Translations under genes and position numbers: made by a program
Notes under the pieces: model-generated
Seen by the model: the letters and a program-made list of their open reading frames with translations, nothing else
The model's database searches: none
What the model was told of the DNA's origin: nothing
NCBI RefSeq assembly: GCF_024166365.1
Contig: NC_064826.1
Span: forward strand, 20,236,001 to 20,300,000
Length of the DNA stretch: 64,000 bases
Origin: Elephas maximus indicus
Lineage: Eukaryota > Chordata > Mammalia > Proboscidea > Elephantidae
Direction of reading: 5' to 3'
Shown: one piece after another, positions 1 through 8,104 of the stretch
Numbering within the stretch: the stretch's first letter is position 1
Layout of the letters: the number at the start of each line of letters is the position of its first letter

Positions 1-46
1 TAGCAGTGAGCAAGGAGATCAAATCTCTGCTCCTATGGACGAGTAC

Positions 47-255
47 AAGAAACCCTGGTGGTACGAGTGGTTAAGCACTTGGCTGCTAACCAAAAGGTTG
101 GCAGTTTGAACCTACCTCTTTCAGTGACTCTGTGGGAGAAAGACCTGGTAATCTGCTTCTGTAAAGATTACAGCCAAGAAAATTCTATGGGGAAGTTACG
201 TGGTATCACTTGGGTTGGAATAGATCTGAAGGCAGCTAACAACAACAACAACAAC
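47..255 (+). mobile_element. AfroSINE copy (+), (AAC)n tail
   Basis: The tRNA-like head ('ccctggtgg..agtggttaagc'), the 'gctgctaaccaaaaggttggcag' box region and the middle block ('gggagaaagacctgg', 'ctgtaaagattacagcc') match the other copies in this window. The body is diverged near its 3' end and finishes in an (AAC)n tail at about 237-255, as expected for a SINE using RTE machinery. The short open frame over it is not a gene. Confidence 0.88.
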
Positions 256-519
256 ATAGAAGAGTACACAGAAACACACGTATACACAAACAAATATATA
301 ATGCAACATCAGGTGGTAAGTCCTATAGCCATTGGGTTTAACAGGTGACTTCAGAGACAGAATAACTCCTGAGTTAGGCTCTTCCACTCACTCTACTAAA
401 TATCTTACTCCCTCTTTGTGTCTCACTCAAAGTATTATCTTCTCTCCAAACTTATTTTCTTGCCTTTGAGAAGCTACTCCTGAGATGGAAGGCCCCATTT
501 GTCAAACATGGTCCTGCCC
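256..519. other. Intergenic sequence, nothing recognised
   Basis: AT-rich unique sequence between the first AfroSINE and the candidate upstream promoter. No repeat, RNA gene or coding frame was recognised. Confidence 0.5.
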
Positions 520-702
520 TGGGGAGAGATAAATAGGCCCCAGATACATTTCCCAGAATGCAACGCTGTGAGTCAGGCAGAGTCAGACGGCTGTTCCATC
601 ACAGTCACCCCTTGGTTGTTCCTGATAAGGGAGAACGTGGCTCATTCCAGCACACTGCCGTGTCTGGGCACATATATAAACAGACACTCCCAGGCCCCAG
701 TG
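520..702 (+). promoter_or_regulatory. Candidate upstream (alternative) promoter, GATA/AP-1/TATA
   Basis: A compact motif cluster is visible: WGATAR at 527-532 and again as TGATAA at 623-628, TTTCCCAGAATGC at 549-561 (resembles a ZNF143 half-site), TGAGTCA (AP-1/NF-E2 type) at 569-575, and TATATAAA at 673-680. About 30 bp past the TATA box begins a short segment ending in a strong splice donor (see 703-758). UBE2H is known to be induced during terminal erythroid differentiation, so a GATA plus NF-E2-like layout is plausible but is inference. A solo LTR-derived promoter is an alternative origin. No transcript evidence is available here. Confidence 0.35.
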
Positions 703-758
703 TTGTTGTCTTCGAGTAAATTATTGACATTCTGAATGACTGAAACATTGGGAAAGAG
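703..758 (+). other. Candidate alternative first exon of UBE2H, phase 2
   Basis: The segment starts about 30 bp downstream of TATATAAA and ends at GAG|GTAAGA (donor at 759), a near-consensus donor. Its only ATG (736) opens a frame that leaves the exon in phase 2, the same phase as UBE2H coding exon 1. Splicing to exon 2 at 61285 would replace the normal 18-residue start by about eight residues (M-T-E-T-L-G-K-S) and keep the E2 frame. The ATG context is weak (T at -3). The chance of phase agreement is one in three, so this is a prediction only. Confidence 0.3.
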
Positions 759-764
759 GTAAGA

Positions 765-1184
765 GCCAGCTCCCCTCTGCTGAGAGAGAGCTCCAGATTC
801 GGAAGCCAAAAGAAGTAAGAGATGGCTTCGGAGGCATCTTTTGAATCGACCTAATCAAAGACAGGTTCAGGAGTTGTCCATAGCTCTTGAAACAGGAGGG
901 GAGAGTCAGGATGGGGAAGCACACAGAGTTGAGCAGAATTGTGGAGGATGGAGGAGTGGCCAGAATAGGGAAGGTGGGTTTATGAAGGAACAAATGGCAA
1001 AACACCCAGAGAGAAAAGGCGTGTCATGAAAATGTGAACCCATTTTCACCACAAAGAGAGAATTAACGCTTTGACATCTTAAAAAAAAAAAAAAAGAGCT
1101 CTTGTCCTTAAATGATACCCAGAGTATAAGAAGGAAATGGGACATTGACATTAATTATATAATAATATCATCACTAATCTATTA
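765..1184. other. Intergenic sequence with A-tract
   Basis: Unique-looking sequence containing a poly(A) tract at about 1081-1095. No gene or repeat family was recognised. Confidence 0.45.
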
Positions 1185-1390
1185 AGGAGCTCTGGTGGCA
1201 CAAATGGTCGAGTACGTGGCTGCTAACCAAAAGGTTGGAGGCTCAAACCCACCCAGAAGAGCCTTGGAAGAAAAGCCTGGTAATCTGCTTCTGAAAACTC
1301 CCAGCCATGCAGACCCTAAGAAGCACAGTACTGCTCTGAAACACAGGGGGTCACCATGAGTCAGAATCAACCCAATGGCAACTTGTTTAA
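1185..1390 (+). mobile_element. AfroSINE copy (+)
   Basis: The copy begins 'ggagctctggtggcacaaatgg' and contains 'gctgctaaccaaaaggttgg', the 'acccacccagaagagcc' variant middle and the tail core 'caccatgagtcagaatcaa'. This is the subfamily with 'cacccagaggtgcctcagaa' rather than 'accagctgctccttgg'. Confidence 0.88.
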
Positions 1391-1439
1391 TACCATATTA
1401 CACCTTTCAATCCAGATCTCATGTTACCTTTATAAATAG

Positions 1440-1615
1440 CAAGTTACAGTTTGCCAGGGACTTTCACACCTGTTTTTTCAATTACTATAACAACCCACTG
1501 GAGTGGGCAGGACATTATGAGCCACAGTTTACAGATGAGAAAACTGAGGCATAATTAGAGATAGGGATGGGCAGGTTTAGCCTAAGTACCCATGTTTTCA
1601 ACTCAAAACTAAGAC
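1440..1615 (-). repeat. MIR-like ancient SINE (-)
   Basis: Contains the degraded antisense MIR core 'acagatgagaaaactgaggc' preceded by 'aacccactggagtgggcaggac'. This is recognised only by its conserved core; the ends are approximate. Confidence 0.55.
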
Positions 1616-2076
1616 TCTTACAAAAGACACGATAACCATTCCTTGTGAGGCGTGACCCCTTTTCAATGACTGCTCAGGGAACTGTCTCCCTTGCATTTCT
1701 ATGTGGAGTAGCCCACCTTCTCCAGTGCTGTGGGGAACAATAATCCTCTGATTATTTTTGCCCAGTACATGGGTCACAGCAGTTGAAGCATGTATGAAGA
1801 GCAAAGTGCCATAGGAAATGCCCCTTCTCAAGTGTCTCTTTCTTGACCAGTTCTTTCTCTCTGTTCTGGACTCTAAACTGTGGTCCTAGAAACAGCACCT
1901 TTGGGTCCTCCAAGCTTTCCACTGTTGCTCTCAGGTGGGGAGAACACAGAGGGCAGACAGGTGCTCCCCTTACATGCACAGGACCTTGTAGAAGCACATG
2001 GCCTACCCTGGGGTGGGGAGGGGCGGGGTTGGTCAGGCAGATGTTCTGACAGTGGTGTGCTTATTGGAACACTGAA
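1616..2076. other. Intergenic sequence, nothing recognised
   Basis: Mixed-composition sequence with several short chance reading frames in overlapping frames. No domain, RNA gene or repeat was identified. Confidence 0.45.
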
Positions 2077-2262
2077 GCAGCAGTTCTCAAACTTTGGCCT
2101 GCATCAGGATCATCTGGGGAGCTTGCTAAGGACATGGATGTCGGAGCTGCAACCCAGGCCTTCCGAATCAGAATCCCCAGGGGTGGGGCCTGGACATGTG
2201 TGAGCTTAACAAGCTCCCCAGGTGATTCTGAATAACACCAAAGCTTGAGAATCACTGTCTTA
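2077..2262 (+). mobile_element. MER5A-type hAT MITE
   Basis: Starts 'agcagcagttctcaaactttgg' and ends '..agcttgagaatcactg'. The two ends are imperfect inverted repeats of the MER5/hAT-Charlie type, with the usual 'gaatcagaatccccaggggtggggcc' centre. This is a non-autonomous ancient DNA transposon. Confidence 0.75.
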
Positions 2263-2741
2263 GTGTGGGAGTGGTAGTTAATCAGGTGATGGGGAGTGGC
2301 AAATCATGCTGGGAGAAGGGGTAGAAGCAATACAAGCTTTGAGAGCTGACAGGAGACACAGCCAGAAGGCATGTCTGTTATATTCTTATGTTCTTAACTC
2401 CCTTCAACAAGATGGCCCAGTAAAGGGGCTAGAACTCTCTTCATTCAGACATGCCTCCTTCTGTTAGATTCGCTGTGTGTAATGGTAGGAGCAAACAATG
2501 TTCAACTTTAACCAAAAGCGCTGCCGTTTGTGTGTGTGTGTGTGTGTGTGTAACTCACAGCACATGGATTCACAAGTACAAGTGTATTTATGGGAAAGAG
2601 GTTACAGATACTTTTTTTTTTTAAGAAATGGCAGTGAAAGTTTGTTATAAATATAAGAGATGCCTGGAACATTCTTTCCCATGCCCTTTGCCTGTCTGAC
2701 TCCTGGGTTGATGTCGTTTCCTTTTGAATGCCTTATAGGGC
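2263..2741. other. Intergenic sequence with (TG)n
   Basis: Contains a (TG)n microsatellite at 2529-2551 and a T-run near 2611-2622. Otherwise nothing was recognised. Confidence 0.5.
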
Positions 2742-2900
2742 AGTATCGCTCCAACTTCAGTGTGCATAGGAATCACCTGGGGACCTTGTTAAACTGATTC
2801 TAATTCAGTAGGTCTGAGGAGAAGTTCTAGCCTGCGTTTTGACAAGTTTCCAGGTGATGCTGGTGCCACAGATCCACAGACTACACTGGGAAGGCAGTGT
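2742..2900 (+). mobile_element. MER5A-type hAT MITE
   Basis: 'ggaatcacctggggacc', 'ttctaattcagtaggtctg' and 'ccaggtgatgctggtgcc' are characteristic MER5A blocks. The ends are eroded and the coordinates approximate. Confidence 0.65.
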
Positions 2901-3210
2901 AAATCTAGAGTGTTTCTTGGCTCGCCATTGTCTCCTCATGTTCAGTAGAGTGATCAGCCCCCGTAGGTGCTCAAGGAACACTGAATGAATGAATGAACGA
3001 GTGTATGAGATTGTGTGAGAGTTTACAGGGCAGAACAATCTTTGTCCTGAAATGCAGCATATTTGGGTGTTTCTGCTTCTATCAGTCCTTCACTTGGTGA
3101 AATTATTTCATAATCTGTAGACTAAGGATGTCAGTACTAAGTTATTCCTGGCCTTGTCACTTTACTGCCTAAACTCTAATCTTTGAACATAGTGGTGCTG
3201 TACGTGGAGG

Positions 3211-3426
3211 GAAGTAGCCTTGGTGGTCCAGTGGTTAAGCGCTGTGCTGCTAACTGAAAGGTCTGCAGTGCTAATTGAACGGGCAGCTGTTAGAACCCAC
3301 CAACCCCTTCTGTAGAGATTACAGCCTTGGAAACCCTATAGAGCAGTTCTAGTCTGTCTCGTATGGTCACTGTGAGTTGGAATCTACTCCACAGCAATTT
3401 TTTTTTTTTTTTGTCGTTGTTGTTTA
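3211..3426 (+). mobile_element. AfroSINE copy (+) with internal rearrangement
   Basis: 'agtggttaagcgctgtgctgctaac' and 'cagccttggaaaccctatagagcagttct' are typical AfroSINE blocks. The middle has an extra stretch, about 3266-3300, in which the 'gcagt..aattgaacgggcagctg' region differs from other copies. Followed by T15 and a (GTT)n-like tract. It is the nearest SINE upstream of the UBE2H CpG island, about 340 bp away. Confidence 0.85.
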
Positions 3427-3761
3427 TATGTGGAGGGTAATGAGCAAGCTTTCTAGAGTCGACAATCTCTGCAAACGGATTTCCTCCATCCAAGGAGGGA
3501 GCAGAATGCAGAAAACCACCAGATTTCGGTGCCTGCCTGAGCAATTGTCACCTCGGCCTCCTCCAAATCAAAAAACAGCCTTTTAAAACAAAGTATGTGT
3601 AAAGTAGGTTCATTACCCTAAAACACATGAGTGTAATAATGTTGCCATTATTTAGTACTATCGTTTATGATGAAAATAACGACACTGACAGTTGAGCGAT
3701 TAGGTGTGTGGGGAAGTTGGGGGATGGGGCAGAGGGCTGTGAGACGGCAGGAGAAAGAGGA

Positions 3762-3880
3762 ACTACATCTCCCAGAGTCACTCGGGAGACTCTACGCCGC
3801 AGCGGCGGCGCCCCGCCCCTTTCCCCAGCGGTCCCGCCTCGCCGATGACGTCACAGAGGTGACGTCACGGCGCCCACAGC
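3762..3880 (+). promoter_or_regulatory. UBE2H: UBE2H core promoter: ZNF143-like site, GC boxes, paired CREs
   Basis: ACTACATCTCCCAGAG at 3762-3777 closely resembles the ZNF143/THAP11 element. GC boxes follow at 3811-3819 and 3831-3840. Two perfect palindromic cAMP-response elements (TGACGTCA) lie at 3846-3853 and 3860-3867, fourteen bases apart start to start, so CREB/ATF dimers would sit on nearly the same face of the helix with other factors between them. No TATA box is seen, as expected for a broad CpG-island promoter of a housekeeping E2. The only ATG in the region (3845) overlaps the first CRE, so it is probably upstream of transcription starts. Confidence 0.85.
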
Positions 3881-4308
3881 GAGGCTGGGGTAGAGAGGCC
3901 GACCGAGCGGGAGTCGTCCGCTTGTCGTGGAGGCTGCTAGGGAGCCGGGAGAGGGTGAGCGGCGAGCAGGCGAGCGAGCCGGAGCAGACGGGAGGGAACG
4001 TCGCGCGGCGTAGCGAGGCGCCGGGGCCAGGCCTCGGCGGACCCACCGCCGGAGCGGGGGAGCCGGAGCTGAGCGCCGCGGGTCCCCACCCCCACCCGGC
4101 CGGACAGTGCCCGGCGTACCCCGTGCGAGGGGCGGCGGCGGCGGACGAGACCCGACAGGACCGCGGGGTGTTGCCACCTCCATCAGGGCGCCGGTGCGGC
4201 CGCGGGCTCCTTAGAGCCGGGCCCGGGGCCCGTGACAGACGGGCCGAGGAGGGGAGAGAGAGGCAGCGGCGCAGGCGACGGGGAGGCGGCGGCGGCGGCG
4301 GCGACACC
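3881..4308 (+). other. UBE2H: UBE2H 5' untranslated leader (approximate start)
   Basis: GC-rich leader between the CREs and the start codon; the 5' limit is a guess. It contains no ATG. The frame that runs into the UBE2H ATG has no stop codon anywhere in it. The (GGC)6 tract at 4285-4302 lies in that frame and would read as glycines if initiation occurred upstream at a near-cognate codon. A good donor-like sequence (GAGG|GTGAGC, intron side from 3955) also lies within the leader, so a shorter non-coding first exon is conceivable. Confidence 0.6.
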
Positions 4309-4361
4309 ATGTCATCCCCCAGTCCGGGCAAGAGGCGGATGGACACGGACGTGGTCAAGCT
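4309..4361 (+). CDS. UBE2H: UBE2H coding exon 1 (E2 ubiquitin-conjugating enzyme H, N-terminus)
   Basis: Encodes residues 1-17 and two bases of codon 18, beginning MSSPSPGKRRMDTDVVK, the known UBE2H N-terminus and start of helix 1 of the UBC fold. The ATG at 4309 has A at -3 (ACACCATGT) and is the first ATG of the leader. The exon ends CT|GTATCC, phase 2; the final C of codon 18 is supplied by exon 2. The donor is weak: there is no G at +5 and the exon does not end in AG. UBE2H accepts ubiquitin from E1 and works with the CTLH/GID E3 complex (MAEA/RMND5A) in cytoplasm and nucleus. It is strongly induced in maturing red cells. The rest of the enzyme, including the active-site cysteine, is encoded outside the window. 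Confidence 0.96.
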
Positions 4362-4370
4362 GTATCCTTC

Positions 4371-7300
4371 GTGGAGGGGGGTTCGGGCAGTGTGTGGGGG
4401 GCGGTATGGGGGTGCCCAGGACACCTCTGAAACCAAGCAGGGGTTCCGGGGCACTCCAGGCCACTGTGTGAGACTCTCCCCCCTCCCCCAGTGCCTTTGG
4501 CGACTCCTTGGCACCTCCCAGGAGTCAGAGCCCTTTGAGCTCCCCCTTTATGTGCAACACCCCGAAACGTGCGTCGATCCTCGCTCTTCTGCACCCCCGG
4601 TGCCCGTGACTTTCGTCCACCACGTTTATACTCCTAAGACGGCCTTTTTTTTTTTTTTTGGCAAGACTGGCCACTTCACCCTCTTTCCCACCACCAAGCC
4701 CACCTTCAGGGTTTGTTTTCAGTGTTTTTTCGCTGTGGATTTAGGGGTTCAAGGCAGAAATTCCCGAGAGTGAGGTCTCTCTTCCTTTTTGGAGACGCCC
4801 CTCCACTCACAATGCTTCTTGACCTGGAGTAACTCAGGTGACCTCCTTTATCCCTAATTCTTTTCTATATTAGGAAGAGAGTAGTCTGCTCAGTGCCCCC
4901 TCTTCTAATAAACAGCCCTGGGTGTTTTGAGTCAGAGACCCCTATGAAGCTTTCTGGTCCCCAGGAGAACCCTACTGTCGTCCTTTCCACTGATAAAGCC
5001 AGTCCCATCCATAGTTGTATGTGGTGAGGACTCCCAGGCCCTCCAACAAGCCACCCTCCATATTGTGACTGTGACAGCTGTGGGGGGGTGGGTAGAAAGA
5101 GGAGCTCCTGGACAAAATAGCCCCTGGACTATGGACTTAAGCAAACTCCCTCTATGAGGGTAAGGTTCTTGGGGAGTATTTGATCTTGCCAGTTGACACC
5201 CTTTATTTTGTATCTCTTCCCCCCAACTTTTTACAGTCTGGAGACAGCACTGGGAAAGCTATAGCAGATAAGTCCTTCCAACTGGTTTGGGTTGGATCTG
5301 GGACTGATATTTATTTGGTGACTAGAGAAATTTGAGAAGGTTCTTTTGATATACAGAGGAATTTTCTAAGGAGTAATTTAGAGGGTGGGAGAGAGGAAAT
5401 GAGCCCAGTGTCCTGAACAATTTATCCCCGGGTGGGGGGCAGGGGTAGGGGGATGCTGTGTGAAACATGGTTAAAAAGGGCTGTCTCCTGCTTCTCTTTC
5501 TCTTGCATCCCCATCCCCCCACAATTTCCCCCTGTTGCAGGGTTTTGTTTATATAACTCAAGTTGTTTGGCTAGATTCTTCAGGTGAATTCCTTCCGCCT
5601 TCCTTTGATTTGTTACTGTTATTGATTGGATGTTTTACCTCTTTGGAGAGATCTGTGGTTATTGTCAAATATTTCAGTTATGGAATTAACTGAAGTTTTA
5701 AAGTAGTTTTTGTATTTGGGTTGAAAGTGGGGGATGGGAGGGATATTGCCTGGGCAAGAGATTTTTTTTCTTTTTTTCTGTCTTTTAAAGGCATGAGGAG
5801 GTGTTTTTTCTCCTTGCTCAGGAAAGCTAAGAAATTAGAAAGAGTAGATAAACTTTTAAGTTTAGGGTTTGGAGTTTAGAATTTTGGGGGGAGGTGAGAG
5901 TAGGAATTAGAGGAGCAAGTAATAAAGTATATACTACGTACCAAATACATGTCGAGGCACAAGTTAAATCAAGTCTTTATGAGCTGTTTGTGGCTGTGAT
6001 TGAGTTTTGCAAATGTGTGAATGATATCAGTAATGGTGGTTTTTCATAAGGTTGAAAGAAAACTTGGAACTCTGGGCTGTGTGTGTACATTTTACACAAA
6101 GCAGTTTCAGATTTTATTTTTGTTTAGGAACAAGGAAATAGCATGGTGGCAGAATCTGAGTTATTTTTATCTTGCCCTGAGAGTTACTGTCACACCTAAT
6201 GCAAATTTCTACCTAGTGTTTAATTGGCTGGGGTGGGGGGCGGTGGAGGGAGAGAATTCCAGCTGTTTTTGATCAATGTCAGATTCTCCAATTATGTACA
6301 CGGGTATTTTTAAAAGACTGAGGCAAAAGGGTGAGGCCTAACTTGACCTGATGCCTTTTCCATACAGTGCCTTTTGTTCATTTAGTAGTTGTGGCATCTA
6401 GAATGATTACTGCATTTAGGAGTCGGGGTGTGGGGGGAGGAGAGGGGAGAGGAAAACAGACAAAGAACAGCAGGGTGTCTTTTTTTTTTTCCTCCTTTTT
6501 TTCCTAAGTGGCTTATTTCATAGCTTATTTTTAGTAGAAGATGAAAGGCAGAGATGCCTTGGCTTTCTGTTGTCTCCCCACCTTCCTCCTTTCTGACAAA
6601 AGAAAGCAGAGGCTTTAAAACCGTAGATCGGTGAAATAGGAGGATAGCAATCTCCGGATTTGCGAGCCAGAGGTGATCTTCGTTTTGTGTTTGTTATTTT
6701 CTGGTCTCAAAGGAGTTTGGGAGTTAAAATTTTCAGATTTCCTTTTGTGTGTGTGTTGTGGGGGTGCAGAGAGTCTTGCCTCCTTTCTCGGTTGAATTCC
6801 CACCAATAGGCCCAGATGGAGCCAACAATTTTTGAGTAAGGTATATTAAGCAAAAAAATGAAGGAAAAACATCTCCAACCTACTACTAAAATGAGTAATA
6901 TTGTGTGAAAGGGCCTGGGGGTTGAAAATGAAAGATGGTGGAGAGGGAGTAGAAAGAAAAGGTCTGAAGGAATGTACTTGCCTTTTGCCCCTCAGTGCCC
7001 CTTGCTGATTTCTTTGGTGTGGAGGCTTAGAGCTGGTTTCATGGCAATCTCCTGTTCCAGCCCATTTTTGGATGTTTCCTGTAATTATGCCATCATGATT
7101 TACAGCCTGGCAGGGAACCTATCTAGTACTAAAGTAGCCATGTGGGGGTAGGGAGACCAAAGGATGGTAACTGTTTGGTCATTGCCTTCCACCACCTCCA
7201 AAGGTTCTTCGGAGACACCGGCTCTGGTTGTTGTTTGGCGTCGGTGATATTTCTTTTGTGCTGGGCTGGTAGGAGGAGAGCTGACTCCCAAGTTATGCAG

Positions 7301-7690
7301 GGAGTGAATGTTTTGCACCGATGCACTTAATCTGCTGGGCGGTTATGTTCTGAAACTCTGACTCATTCATTGTTTCTCTTCTGATCCTTTGCTGAGGGTT
7401 GTGCAAACCTCCCCAGGAGCCTAGAAACTGATTTACATGCTTTTGGGGCCTGTAGGAATGCGTCCTCATCAGAAAACAGTAAACCCAAATCCAGCAGCAT
7501 GGTCTTGAATAGTGTGGCCATCTGTTTGCAGGGTCAGGTAGATGGGTGACACTGTGCTGTTCCCAGGCTGGCAACCTTTGAGGTTTGCATCTCCAGCCCG
7601 GCTGATTCTTTAGATTGTCTGAGAACTGGGACTTAGGTGACCTTAAAGCGTGATTTGCCCTAAAGGAATATCGGTTTAAATTCTCCCTGG
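4371..7690. other. Repeat-free start of intron 1
   Basis: No SINE, LINE, LTR or DNA transposon was recognised, in contrast with the dense repeats elsewhere. T-rich tracts (4645-4660, 6480-6490) and G-rich stretches (5430-5450, 6235-6245) occur. Lack of insertions next to a CpG-island promoter suggests regulatory constraint, but conservation cannot be tested here. Confidence 0.5.
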
Positions 7691-8040
7691 TGGAGAAACA
7701 AACAGCTCAGGTTACATGGGCTTCCTTGTAGGTGGGGGCTGCTCGTCTCACCCTGTTGCACAGCCCTGGCGATCCTTTTATCTGTGAACAGTGGCCCCTG
7801 CTAAAGGCTGGAGCTGCTTGTTTTGGAAAAGCGTTTGCAGGCAAAAGGCCGCAGGCACGGCTCCTCACAGCTCATTGGCTGCTCTGTTACTACCCGGAAA
7901 CCGAGGAGGGGTGGAGCCTCCAAACAGCTGATGGAGTGTGTGACAAGGGAGAGTGTTTATATACAAAAGAGGTGGGGGGCTGGGGAGGCTTGTGAGCGGT
8001 GGTCCAGGATCAAGTGTGTTTTCAAGGGGTAGAAAGGAGA
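7691..8040 (+). promoter_or_regulatory. Candidate internal promoter or enhancer in intron 1
   Basis: A more GC-rich patch with an inverted CCAAT box (ATTGG, 7874-7878), an ETS-like CCGGAAA (7894-7900), an E-box CAGCTG (7925-7930) and a TATA-like TATATA (7958-7963), in promoter-like order. A WGATAR site (antisense, TTATCT 7778-7783) is nearby. No convincing downstream splice donor was found, so an enhancer is as likely as an alternative promoter. Confidence 0.3.
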
Positions 8041-8065
8041 ACCTGACCTGTTCAGGAGTACAAGC

Positions 8066-8104
8066 ATGTTCAGGAATTTTTTTTTTTTTTTTATGTTCAG
8101 GAAT
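8066..8104 (-). mobile_element. Poly(T) insertion with 12-bp target-site duplication
   Basis: ATGTTCAGGAAT at 8066-8077 is repeated exactly at 8093-8104, with a pure run of 15 T between. This is the structure expected of target-primed reverse transcription that copied only the poly(A) tail of a transcript, inserted in minus orientation. Confidence 0.7.

Larger units (their letters stand above)
3780..4370. other. CpG island over promoter and exon 1
   Basis: A sharp rise in G+C with very frequent CpG, from about 3780 through exon 1, in an otherwise AT-rich locus. It covers promoter, leader and exon 1. Internal (GGC)4 at 4131-4142 and (GGC)6 at 4285-4302 are seen. The CpG density can be judged by eye, but I did not compute it. 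Confidence 0.9.

Noticed and set aside
3792..4514. 240-residue open frame on the - strand of the CpG island
   Set aside because: Low-complexity Pro/Arg/Ala translation opposite the UBE2H leader. Shadow of high G+C, no domain.
3667..4773. 368-residue open frame on the + strand spanning promoter, leader, exon 1 and intron start
   Set aside because: It includes the UBE2H start but runs through the donor into intron sequence. Its length is due to the stop-poor CpG island.
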